64,000 bases of DNA from Valencia hispanica (lineage: Eukaryota; Chordata; Actinopteri; Cyprinodontiformes; Valenciidae): the NCBI GenBank assembly GCA_963556495.2, contig OY747701.1, positions 42,766,001 to 42,830,000 of the forward strand. The letters run 5' to 3'. Below the pieces are notes generated by a model. The model was not told the origin of the DNA. It made no database searches and saw only the letters and a list, made by a program, of their open reading frames with translations. A program made the translations under genes and the position numbers. Positions 10,886 through 21,062 of this stretch are shown here, piece by piece (the first letter of the stretch is position 1; each line of letters starts with the position of its first letter).

Positions 10886-12788
10886 GGTACCTTCTCATTT
10901 CAGCTACATTTCCCCTTTCTGTTCCCTTTCCATCCTCATTTCTATCTCCTCTGCCTCTGTCTGTGCCCTCATTTAAGACACCCCTCCCAACCCTCAGTGT
11001 CTAATAACTCAGTAATGGTATAGATGCCCTGGAGAGCCCCATGCTATCAGCTTTCATGGCTCTAATTGTTTTTCTACTCTGATGTTACCTGTAAGACTAC
11101 TGTTGAGTGAATACAAATTGACCACAGAAGGTAACAACATTGAGCACTGATCCAAGACTAATCTTACACATCCTTGGTGGATCTGGAGTCATAAGAGGAA
11201 GCTAATAGCACAATTTATGTGTCCGTGGGCGGGATCATAAGGACCAGAAAAAAAATTGTCCTCTCAAGTCTTTATTGCTTTCTAATCTTTGTGTGTATTG
11301 TGACATACCTTATCCCATTCTTCTTCACCTTCTACCCCTTTCTTCCTTCTCTCATCCAGCCAACCATTCTCCAATTCTCACCATTCCTAATGGTGAGGGA
11401 TTAACATTTAATATACTCCCTTGTCAAGGATTATGGAAGAGGTGACACATTTTCATTTGGAGGTCACTTAATCAAAAGTAAGCATGCGAGCACAACACAA
11501 TACTTGATTTGATCTGGGATTATTGTAAAGGGAAAAAATAATCACAAATGATACAAACAATTATGTTTCAGGTAAGCTGCTTTTTATTCTGTTGTGCCTG
11601 AAATGGTTTAATCATTTCTTACAGATTCATTTGCACATGTAAAATTTTCAAAATATTCCTGTTTTGAGTTATCCTTCTTTCAACAGATGTGAGACAAAAT
11701 GTCAATTTATATATTTAAAATGAATAAAAATAAACAGAAATAAGTTTATATTTTGTGCTGTGTAAATCTGACAGGACGCCTCACTGAATAACATACATAT
11801 CATTGTATTCCTTTCTTTGTGTGTTTCTCCTTAATCCACCTGTCTTAGGTCAGCAGTGGTGTCAGACTGCATAAAAACCCCTAACAGCCTCTTGACACAT
11901 TAAGCATGGGTTTCACACCCGTTTTTGTAGATAACCACACCACAACAAAACCAGCCAAAGCGCCACTTCATGTGGGCCAAAGGCTAATTAGCTGGCCTTC
12001 AGCCTCTGTCAGTGACTGGCAGAACCTGAGGATAATCACTGGCCTTTGAGGAGCCTCCAGTTACTAATACTGGTCAAACAGAGTTGGTTCCATCACTATG
12101 AATTCTTATGAATTATAAATTTCAATACATACCCAAATCCTCCTTTTTTATTGTTTTTTCCATGAGAAATTTATAGCAACATTTTTAATATGTAAAACAA
12201 TTAATCAATATTCTGCAAATACTGCAAGTCCTTATTAAAGTTATGTATTTGTTTGCCTAGTTATGGATAGAACATTTAAAAACTTTACCATTTTTGAAAA
12301 TAGTGACAATTGTTCTGTCCATAGATCTTTGCCAAAATTCATAAGAAACACACAAGCTTGTGTACACATGATGCAAAATAAAAAAATACTGGAAAATAAT
12401 ATAAAAACAAGAAAACTGCTAACCAGTGTAGGTTTTGGAAGTTTATATCTGTGTTCACAGTTTTGTCTTAGTTAAGGCCATTATCTTGACTGGGAGGTTT
12501 TAAAACCAACATCAGACGACTTTTATTACTGATGAAATACTATTCTAAAGCATACTTCCAATATGTCCAAACAATGTTTTACATTCTCCATTAACAGCTC
12601 TCCTTTTGTTATGACTTCTGCTGCGGTTGATTTTAAAATCATTTGACTAAGTACTTTAGGGACAAGGTCATTTACAAATGTACATATTTACACCTTTAAA
12701 AATGAGGTAGGTGATGTTTTTCTGGAACATTTTTTGCCATATCGCTTGAAATGCTCTTCACATACCAATGGCAATCAAACTGTTTTGT
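10886..12788. other. Unassigned AT-rich DNA
   Basis: No coding, RNA or transposon signal that I can support. The short open frames here (for example at 11219 and 12263) have no recognisable motif and look like chance. Confidence 0.5.
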
Positions 12789-12793
12789 AAAAA

Positions 12794-12849
<56 letters not shown>
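12789..12849. repeat. A-run plus (AT)n microsatellite
   Basis: Fourteen A residues pass straight into about 23 AT units. The frame across it encodes only a Tyr-Ile repeat and is not a gene. Confidence 0.95.
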
Positions 12850-12851
<2 letters not shown>

Positions 12852-13237
12852 GTCCCTGAAATGTACAATCCTGGAAATACCTCATCCGGTTATTTTGAGC
12901 GTTCCATTCTAAATGATTGGCTCCTGATCCATCAAACGGCCCCTCTCACCATCCTTCCCCCTCTGCACGTACCCCTCATTGTGAACACATCGTATGTTTT
13001 CATTCTGCCTTTTTTTGCTTTGCTGCAGGAGTTCACAAAGCTCTGTTTTTCTAAATTAACAAGATAAACTGTGGGGGACAGAATATCAGACGGGGCTTTA
13101 TGCCTGAGGAAGTGCAAATTCCTCAAGTGTCTGCGCAAAGTTGACCAACTAATAATAATCCTATCTACATTGTTTAGAGACAAGAGTGGCTAATTCCCAG
13201 TTTCTCAAAACAAAGTAAAATGGAATTAACGGGACAT

Positions 13238-13345
13238 GCCAGTCTATCGCATTCCCCTGCGATAGACTGGCAAGCTGTCCAGAGTATACTCAGCCTTTTG
13301 CCTGATGATTGCTAGAGGTAGGCAACAGTACCCCCCTGAGTCCTC
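13238..13345 (+). repeat. Degenerate SINE-tail copy starting in a perfect hairpin
   Basis: From 13258 the sequence TGCGATAGACTGGCAAGCTG matches the conserved 3' part of the SINE seen at 39388, 23075 and 60518 (GACTGG...CTGTCCAG...). Immediately before it lies an inverted copy of its first 14 nt: arms 13238-13251 and 13258-13271 with loop TTCCCC. The GGAT tail is absent or decayed. Confidence 0.6.
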
Positions 13346-13376
13346 ATCACCTTTCAAACAAGCCATGAAAAAAAAC

Positions 13377-13996
13377 TGTAATTTTCCAGACTTCGTCTGT
13401 TTTGCTTTTGTGTCTGAAAGCAATCTTCCGGACTTTGTCCGGATACCCTTTACCAGAAATTTGACGGATGAAGACCTAGTAACAAGAGCGGACTTTTCGC
13501 GGTATGGGGTTTGCGTTCAGATTACCAGGTAATGTTCCGGGAAAGCTGGAGGGGTGTGGGGCGGTGGGGAAAAGGGGAGAAGGGCAGGGAATGCTGTGAG
13601 CGCACACATTGATGACATATAAATGTCACTATTTTCCTTTTAGCTTCTTCGTCGTGGTCTCTTAAGCGTTTCCATGTGCGCAAAATTGCACACATCGCAA
13701 AGACGAGTCCTGGGAGTAGATCTGCTGTTTCGTCGACCATCTTTGCACTAATCCCTTTGTTTGGGGAAATGACATGTATGCCCGCCACACTAAGTTAACG
13801 TCATATCCACATACAACTCCCCCACACCCCCCACCCCCCAGACATTCATCAAGATGCTCCGGTACATTTCTTGCTGTGTGAAAGCAGCCGAAGGGCAATG
13901 TTCTGGAAAAAAGTGGTGTATTTGAAAACACAACTCCGGTTAAAGACCGGGTGGAATTGTTCACAAATATTCCAGAACTTCTGTCTGAAAACGGCT
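13377..13996. repeat. Unknown repeat family X, short copy
   Basis: Its left block (13377-13528) and right block (13880-13996) match the two ends of the 17482-21062 unit in the same order and orientation, while the interiors differ. Shared motifs include TTTTCGCGGTATGG on the left and CCGGTTAAAGACCGGGTGGA on the right. The left block ends at CAG|GTAATG and a pyrimidine tract ending TTTTAG follows at about 13641, so it resembles an exon edge. No terminal inverted repeat is clear. I do not recognise the family. Confidence 0.6.
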
Positions 13997-14915
13997 CATG
14001 GTTAATAGAAATCAATGCTAGCCCTACAATGGTACTCTCAAACTGTAACCTTCCAGCTCTGCACTGCTGTGCAGGACGACACATTACGAGTTGACCGCTC
14101 CACAAACATGGGAAACTTTCAACTCATATATAGGCAGGTAGGGTTCAGGTCAAAGCAAATGCGTAATCAGCTCCGTTTGTGTGAGTCAATGTTCTTTCAG
14201 ATATAACTCCTCATCTCCAGGCAGCAGTAAAAGTCCCTCTGTACTTAGGAATCAACCTGCTTGTTGAGGGATTTGCTGGTAAAAACCCTTGCCCTCTTAC
14301 ACCACTGAGGTCTTTCCACCAGTCATCTTTAAAACTGTGAGGTCCAGTCAAAAGAAAAGCAGTCTGCACCAGAGAAGGTTCACCCTTTGCCAAATATGTT
14401 CCATAAGAGAGCAGATAACTAGTTCAGGAGAAGCAAATCAAAGTTATCTCCTGCTCATCTGCCAATGACCATTCTTCCAGCTGAAATGCAAAGGCTCTCA
14501 TTCTTTGCATTTGTGGAAGAGTCATGCAGAGCTATCAAATGTTCAAGAAATGACAACAGAGAAACAGGAAGATTCTTTGCCCCAGGGGATGACTGCTCCC
14601 AAACAGCCAGGGAAAGCAGTGGCCCCTCATGTGCTTAAAATATATTCAAATAAATGAATGTTATACAAAAATCCAACAGAAATCTGAAAATAAAAAAAAA
14701 TTTTTTTTTGCATGCCTTGCAAGTGTATTTCACATGTTGGAATTTATGAAGGTGTTCACCTATGTTGTTTAAGTCCTTCAGCAGAAGCACAGGGGTTGCA
14801 GAATTCACAGGAACAAACCCCCCCCCCCCCCCCCCCCAAGAAACTCACACCCTGCTGATATGTATTAATTCCTGTTCATAATGTTTCTTAGAACAAAATG
14901 TATATATATACATAT
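13997..14915. other. Unassigned, with a C20 run and a hAT-related 30-mer
   Basis: No gene seen. A run of 20 C lies at 14818-14837. The 30 nt at 14743-14772 (TTTATGAAGGTGTTCACCTA then TGTTGTTTAA) recur with one mismatch at 50743-50772 inside the 2.8-kb hAT, so part of this stretch may be an old relative of that element. Confidence 0.5.
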
Positions 14916-16246
14916 ATCAAATCAAAATCAAATCAAACTTTATTTATAAAGCGCTTTTTATACAAGAAGTTGCATTACAAAGTGCTTTACATATTAAAAT
15001 GACCCCACATAAAACCACATTCCCTTCCCTCCCCAACATATTTAAAAGCATGGCCAGTTATACCCCCCTCCCCAACTCCCATGCGCACACACAGTTAAAA
15101 GTAACAGTAAAAAAGGACATTGGGCCGAGTGCAGATGAACCATGCAAGGAAACGCCATCAGAGGAGCCATCTTCCCCGGCAGCGGTAGATTAACAGCAGC
15201 AGCCGAGGTGCTGACACCGGGCGCCCAGTGGAGGCAAGGCCAAGACCCCCACCTCCACCCAAGCACCACCTGGAGAGCACCCAGGCAGCCACAGCCGACC
15301 ACCGCTCCCGGGGCAGAGGGCTCCCACAGAGGAAACACTGGAATGGGGATTTAGATAAATTAAAGTATAAAAATAAACAGTAAATTAATATGATAAGATT
15401 AAATAGTAAAACACTGATAAAAATATAATCGTATAAAACATGCAGGTTAATTAAACAAACAGTAATAAACAATTATCAGTTAAAAGCTAGGCTAAAAAGG
15501 TGAGTCTTGAGCCTGCTCTTAAAAACATGAACGTTCTCTGTGGCCCTGAGGTCCTCCCGCAGCCTGTTCCAGAGATGAGGGCCATAAAACTGGAAAGACG
15601 CCTCGCCATGAGTGTGTGTCCTGACTTTTGGGGTGACAAGGAGACGGCTGCCAGAGGAGCGCAGAGACCGCGAAGGCTCATATGGTAAAAGCAGTTCAGA
15701 GAGATAAGAAGGCCCAAGACCATTAAGACAACCATTAAAAGAACCTTAAAATCGATCCTAAAACGTACGGGGAGCCAATGCAATGATTTTAAGACTGGTG
15801 TAATGTGCTCCTGCTCCTGGTCTTCGTCAGGACACGTGCTGCTGAATTGTGTAGTAGTTGTAAACCTGATATACTCTTTTTGGGAAGACCAGAAAGCAGG
15901 GCATTACAGTAATCAATTTTACTGGAGATAAATGCATGCATTAATGTCTCCGTATTGGCCCGAGAGAGAATGGGGCGGACTCTGGCAATGTTCTTTAGTT
16001 GATAAAAACCTTAAAAGTTGATAATTTTAGTAATATTTTTAATGTGAGGGATAAAAGTCAGCTCAGAGTCAAAAATCACGCCCAGGTTCTTCACTTGTGA
16101 AGGATTAAAAGACAATGATTGTAGTTTTGGTAAAAGTTTCTCTCTCTGAGCCTCTGGACCGATGACTAAAACTCCAGTTTTGTCCTGGTTGAGCTGGAGA
16201 AAGTTTTCTGCCTTCCAGGATTTGATGTCTAAAATGCAGTTAAAAC

Positions 16247-16990
16247 TAAGGGTGTGTACCGAAACCCGGTATTAAATTGGCCCCGGGGCTGATTCTGATG
16301 GTCCACCCGGACCGATAAGCTTCAGCCTTATCGGTCCTCTTAACCGTAAAATTAAGGTCGTAGTCATGTTTTGTGGGAGATATAAACACAAGCCAAACAC
16401 TGTATTGCAGCCCACTCCTCCTTAACAAGCACACACGCTGTGGGGACGGAGTGGCGACTGCTGCGCGCTCACGTGTTTGTTCGCCTTACAGATACGATGG
16501 CAGAGCGAACAAAAAGATCCAAAATTTGGCTTCATTTTATGAAAATAGGTGCCGACAATGCACCCTGTCACATATGTAATAAAAGCTTTGCTTGCAAAGG
16601 TGGGAACACAAGTAATTTGAACAAACACCTTGTGAAAATACAGCAACTACAAACCGAAATATGCACAGTGTTGGAATGCCTGAGTGCTGCAGCAACAACA
16701 ACCCCTGAATCAGATACAACAGGTATGTATGTTTGTATGCAAAGCAAACACGTGAAGCATGGACATAAGTTTGCCATTTCATTCTTACAATTAATAAATG
16801 CTGGACATTTTGAACAACAGCTTCCTTCTTATCTAAGTTTAAAAAAAATTCTTAAACTACAGTTCATAATTTGTGTTTTTCCCCTTTTGCTTTAGACTTA
16901 AAAAAAAAAAAAAGTACCGATAAAGTACCGGATCGATAAGGAGTATCGTTAAGAGTAGTATCGATAAATCCTTAACGATACCTGTCCCTA
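16247..16990. mobile_element. hAT element with a BED zinc-finger relic
   Basis: It sits inside L2-C. Flanks are GTTAAAAC (16239-16246) and ATTAAAAC (16991-16998), an 8-bp duplication with one change. Ends are TAAGGGTGTGTACCG and, in reverse complement, TAGGGACAGGTATCG. An 8-bp duplication with short imperfect ends is the hAT signature. Both ends carry ACCG or GATA-rich subterminal motifs. At 744 bp it is too short for a full transposase and is an internally deleted copy. Confidence 0.75.
16497..16642 (+). pseudogene. BED-type zinc finger fragment of hAT transposase
   Basis: From ATG at 16497 the frame reads MAERTKRSKIWLHFMKIG, then CHICNKSFACKGGNTSNLNK and HL. This is the W..HF, CxxC, GGNTSNLxKHL pattern of BED fingers at the N-terminus of hAT transposases (ZBED-like). 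The downstream transposase is absent; the remaining open frame after about 16650 has no recognisable domain. In hAT proteins this finger binds the element's ends. Confidence 0.7.
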
Positions 16991-17631
16991 ATTAAAACGT
17001 GCATCCATTGGCAGTGTGTCATTGGGAGACACAGAGATGTACAACTATGTATCATCAGCATAACTGTGAAAGTTAACTCCATGTCTTCCGATGACACTGC
17101 CAAGAGGGAGCATATAAAGGTTAAAAGGCATTGGGCCTAAAACTGAACCCTGGGGCACACCACATGTGATCTTTTGGATCCTAGAGGAGCAGTTATCTAA
17201 ACTTACCATAAAAGTCTTGTCTGTGAGATAGGATGTGAACCATTTGTGAACAGCACCATAGAGACCAATCTGTTTTAAACGGGTTAAAAGAATAGTGTGG
17301 TCCACTGTATCAAAGGCAGCGCTTAGATCCAGTAAAACCAGTACTGTCACCCTGTGTGCATCATAGTTTAATCTGAAATCATTTAAAATCTTCAAAGGGC
17401 CGTCTTGGTGCTGTGGTTCACCCTAAAACCAGACTGAAATTTCATTAGGACATTATGTACAAAAATAAAATCATTTTCTAGTGTAATTTTCCGGACTTAG
17501 TCTGTTTGCTTTTGAGTCTGAAAGCAATCTTCAGACTTGTCCGGATACCTTTTTATCTGTAATTTTACGGATAAAGACCTAGTAACAAGAGTGGACTTTT
17601 CGCGGTATGGTCTTTGCATTCAGCTTACCAG

Positions 17632-19885
17632 CTTGGCCAAGGGCCTTTATGTAACTGTTGTTGGGTGTTACAGGCCTCCTTCTGCCCCCAGTACTGAGCT
17701 GCAGACTCTAATGCAACTCTTATCCCTGGTGATCTAAACTGGGACTGGCTGAAACCTTGTTCAGATGTATTTAAGTCATTTTGTGATTCTGTCAACTTTA
17801 CACAGCTAATCAATTCTCCCACTCGTCCAAATCTCAAGTGCCATGAGAAATCCACCTTAATTGATTTAATTCTGACTAATGTCCCTCACAAATTCTCTGC
17901 TGTTGGTGTTTTTTGCAGTAACCTAAGCGACCACTGTATTGTTGCTGCTGTAAGGAACACTAACCCCTCCTTTCCACTGGACGCGTAAGCAGCACGTTAC
18001 AGGAGCAGCACGTCATACGCAGCTGATAGCCACCACTGTAGTCAATAGAACCCTTTCCACCAGAGGCAAAAGCAGCACGAGTCTGCCGCGTCTAAGAAGC
18101 GTCATGTTGCAGCACTTTTCTAAATATACGCGGCAGTCCTATTTTTTACGCGGTACGCCTCTGAAACACGTAAATTTCTACATTTTGGATAGGGGAAGAC
18201 AGGAAATATAACGGCGCAGCACTGGAAATTTTCAAAATAAAAGAAACGTGCTGTGTGTGGTTGCTTTACTTAAAAAAAAGGTAACTACCTGTGCGGCTCG
18301 GTGAGAAGTCAGTACCTCGCGGGAGGGTCTCATTTGTGTGTCATCACACAGATGAGCGATTTTGGATATTCCCTGACATAACATAAACTTATTGGCCAAT
18401 ATAAAACGGACATAACATGAAACACAAACCTTTTGGAGCCATGTTGTTGTCTTTTCCTGGTTATTGTTGTCATAGACGTTTATCAATGTCTATGGTTGTT
18501 GTGTTTACTGACAAAACCACGCGTGATTTTGCTAATCTCGCGTTATTTTGTGCTCTCTCGGTGACAGCTGCTTCCTTGCTGCTATGCGCCTCATACGCAC
18601 CCGGTGGAAAGGGCCAAGCAGCAGAATACGCAAGTGAAATGTGCTGCTTCTGTAACGGGCTGCTTACTTGTCCAGTGGAAAGGAGGGGTAAGATACCCAA
18701 ATGTAAACCTCGAGTAATCTGTATGAGGAATCTCAAAAATTTTAATGAACAGGGTTTTTGCCACTATTTGTTTAATTGTGACTGGAGTAGAATAGAGCTG
18801 ATTCCGGACGTGGAGTCAGCCTAGATCTTTTTCCGGGATAGTTTTCTGCAAGTCATAGATATACATGCCCCACTTAAGAGCTTCAGAATTAAGGGGCGTG
18901 ACAATCCCTGGTTTTCCTCTGAGCTTGGAGGCATTCTTCATGACCGCAATTTGGCTTGGGCCAAGGCAAGAAAAATGGGCTCTTCGTCTGATTGGCTTGT
19001 TGTTAGACAGTTAAGAAATAAATGCTCTTCTGTTATTAAGAAAGCAAAATCTGAATTTTTATTTGTCAGCCACTACAGACACCTTAAATGATCCCAGAAA
19101 ATTTTGGAAGGCTATAAAATTACTTTCTGTAAACAAAGATAGTATTAATGTTCCTTCTTTTATTATGAAAGAGTCTGCAGTTGTTCATGACAAGCTGGAG
19201 ATATTGAACCATTATAATGAGCATTTTATTCAGTCTGGTTCTTTGTTTGACACTGCTTGTCCTACTACTGTGACACCTTGTAGAGATGTACCAGTCTCTG
19301 CAAGTGTCTTCAATTTCACTCCATTCTTAGTGGCTGACATTCATAAGGCCCTAAAAGAGCTGGCTCCTGAAAAACCTCCAGGACCTGATCTTATGGAGCC
19401 TTACTTCTTAAAAATCGCTGCTGATTGTGTAGCAAAGCCTCTAATGTATCTTTTTAATCTCACTTTAGAGAGCAACACCATTGCCAAAATATGGAAATCT
19501 GCGTTTGTTTGTCTGTTATTGAAAGGGGGTCACCCGTCAAACTTAAATAATTACAGGCCAATTTCTAATCTGTCTGTTTTGGCTAAAACTCTTGAATCCC
19601 TGGTGAGTGATCAGATGAAAGACTTCCTGCATGCACAGCACGTTTTATCCCCAGTTCAGTCAGGTTTTAGAAAAAAACATAGTACCATCACAGCTCCAAT
19701 GTAGGTGAATGACATATCGTGATGTCATTCATTTTTATGCAGATGACACAGTTATTTACTGCTGCGCACCCTCTCTTAAACAAGCCATTGAACATTTACA
19801 GAATGCTTTCACTGTGGTCCAAAACACTCTGTTACAGCTTAAACTTGTGCTCAATGCAGACAAAACCAAACATATGGTCTTCAGC
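17632..19885 (+). pseudogene. Jockey-group LINE endonuclease-RT, 5'-truncated and deleted
   Basis: It enters mid-endonuclease: GLYVTVVGCYRPPSAPSTEL, GDLNWDW at 17728-17748 and SDHC at 17926-17937. After the MITE at 17964-18688 it resumes as IPKCKPRVI...NEQGF, DNPWFSSELGG, then ALKELAPEKPPGPDLMEPYF (about 19353-19412), NNYRPISNLSVLAKTLESLV and QSGFRKKHSTITA at about 19690. From there it jumps to HFYADDTVIYCC at 19730-19765. The stretch with the first catalytic Asp and the PQGSVLGP box is missing, so the enzyme is dead. It also has a stop near 19080 and a frame slip near 17730. Exact clade uncertain. Confidence 0.8.
17964..18688. mobile_element. PIF/Harbinger-type MITE with 30-bp inverted ends
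   Basis: Ends: CCCCTCCTTTCCACTGGAC then GCGTAAGCAGC on the left; the right end in reverse complement is identical except at two positions of the first 30. TAA is duplicated at 17961-17963 and 18689-18691. Removing the element plus one TAA restores the LINE reading VRNT|KIPKCKP. A 3-bp TAA target fits PIF/Harbinger. A second nested inverted pair, CCCTTTCCACC at 18051-18061 and GGTGGAAAGGG at 18603-18613, is present. It is 725 bp and non-coding. Confidence 0.85.
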
Positions 19886-19907
19886 CTACTTTGCTCTGAA
19901 GCCAGCG

Positions 19908-20820
19908 TCAGCCAGCTCGGTCCCAAAGTCAGCTTCAGCCAGCTCGGCCCCGAAGTCAGCTTCAGCCAGCTCAATCCCGAAGTCAGTCTCAGCTAGAAGC
20001 CCGTCAGCCAGTCCACTCCTGCCAGAGAGCCAGTCAGCCAGTCTGCTCCTGACAGAGAGCCAGTCCCAGTTCCTGGTAGTCACGGCGGCAGCTCTGCAGC
20101 GACAGACATTCCCCCATGGGTCACCAGAGCTCCCAGGGAGGGTCATGGAGGACCCGTCCCCGTCGCTAGACCTCCCAGGGAGGGTCAAGGAGCCTCTTCC
20201 CGGTCAACCGGTGTCAGTCGAGCCGCCAGAGCCGCCCCCCGAGCCGCCAGACTCTTCTCAGCCGGCCCCCGAGCCACCAGACCCTTCTCAGCCTGCCGCC
20301 GAGCCACCAGGCTCAGCTCTACCGGCCAGGCCTCCTCGTCGCCGCTGACCTCTACCGGCCAGGCCTCCTTCTCGCCGCCAACATCTACCGGCCAGGCCTC
20401 TTCGTCGCCGCCGACCTGTCGAGCTCCTCATTGGCTGCCTGGTCCTCAGGGGCCGCCCACCGGGCCGGCCACCAGTACTCAGCCTGGCAAAGGGACATCC
20501 ATCCAGCTGTCCGCCGGATCTCCAGGTCCTCAAGGGAGGATCACCGGGCCGTCCTCCGGACCGCCGTCTAACCAGGGGAAGCCACCCGGGCTGTCCGCCC
20601 GCCTGCCGTCCAGTCAGGGGACGCCGTCCGCCCGATCGCCGTCCAGCCAGAGGACGCCGTCCAGTCAGGGGACACCCGACCGCCGTCCTGTCAGGGGACG
20701 CCACCCGGGCCCTCCACCAGACTTCCAGGTCCTCAGGGGCCGCCCTCCCGGCCTTCCGCCAGACTTCCAGGTCCTTAGGGGCCGCCCACCTGGGCGTCCG
20801 CCAGACTACCAGGGGCGTAC
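19908..20820 (+). repeat. GC-rich tract of short tandem repeats
   Basis: Several adjacent arrays: a 27-bp unit three times at about 19911-19991 (peptide QLGPEVSFS), a roughly 36-bp unit twice at about 20003-20068, a 30-bp unit encoding PEPPDPSQPA-like peptides at about 20238-20320, a 33-34-bp unit TCTACCGGCCAGGCCTCCT three times at 20318-20417, and looser CAGGGGACGCC or GTCCTCAGGGGCCGCC units to 20800. Base composition is strikingly GC-rich against AT-rich surroundings. Long open frames on both strands follow from this composition and are not called as genes. Confidence 0.7.
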
Positions 20821-21062
20821 CCAAAGTGACTTCGTTCCTGCCGTCACCATCATCATCATCACTCCAGCCAGCAGCACCTTCAGTAAACATCCTACACATT
20901 TCATCGGCGTCTGTGTTTGGGTCCTTACTCCTAACACATCCTGACAGAAAGCAGCCGAAAGGCAATGTACCGGAAAAAGTGGTGTATTTGAATACACAGC
21001 TCCGGTTAAAGACCGGGTGGAATTGTCTGCAAATATTCCAGAAGTTCTGTCTGAAAACGGCT

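Larger units (their letters stand above)
15487..17395 (-). pseudogene. L2-C reverse transcriptase remnant
   Basis: Minus-strand order: LLDLSAAFDTVDHTILLTRL (about 17335-17275), CGVPQGSVLGPMPFNLYM, then FHSYADDT at about 17045, directly followed by TAG where QLYI would be expected (CAG to TAG). Past the hAT insertion come ...NQDKTGVLVIGPEAQ, KNLGVIFDSELTFIPHIK and RPILSRANTETLMHAFISSK, then HWLPVRFRIDFKVLL near 15780, and the protein decays by frameshift towards 15487. The FADD-type catalytic box is intact but the frame is not. Confidence 0.8.
14916..17455 (-). mobile_element. Antisense LINE L2-C, interrupted by a hAT
   Basis: The 3' tail is at 14917-14960 (ATCAAATCAAA... then TTTATTTATAAAGCGC in plus orientation). 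The coding remnant runs from about 15490 to 17455 on the minus strand and is interrupted at 16247-16990. It is 5'-truncated: the first recognisable residues are QSGFRVNHSTKTAL near 17440, the start of the RT domain. L2 or a sister clade is inferred from motif style and from the GCGC plus simple-repeat tail. Confidence 0.8.
17482..21062. repeat. Unknown repeat family X, long composite copy
   Basis: Left block 17482-17631 and right block 20947-21062 match the short copy at 13377-13996. Everything between differs: a LINE (17632 to about 19885) interrupted by a MITE, then a GC-rich tandem-repeat tract. Either family X is a mobile or captured sequence that received these insertions, or the two blocks are independently dispersed repeats. 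No terminal inverted repeat or target duplication was identified. Confidence 0.5.

Noticed and set aside
12768..13067. Open frame with Tyr-Ile repeats
   Set aside because: It is translation of an (AT)n microsatellite, as are the frames at 42625-42913 and 50073-50403.
20288..20965. 225-codon minus-strand frame rich in Gly, Arg and Pro
   Set aside because: It is a product of the GC-rich tandem-repeat tract, where stop codons are rare by composition; no domain, and it runs into the family X right block.
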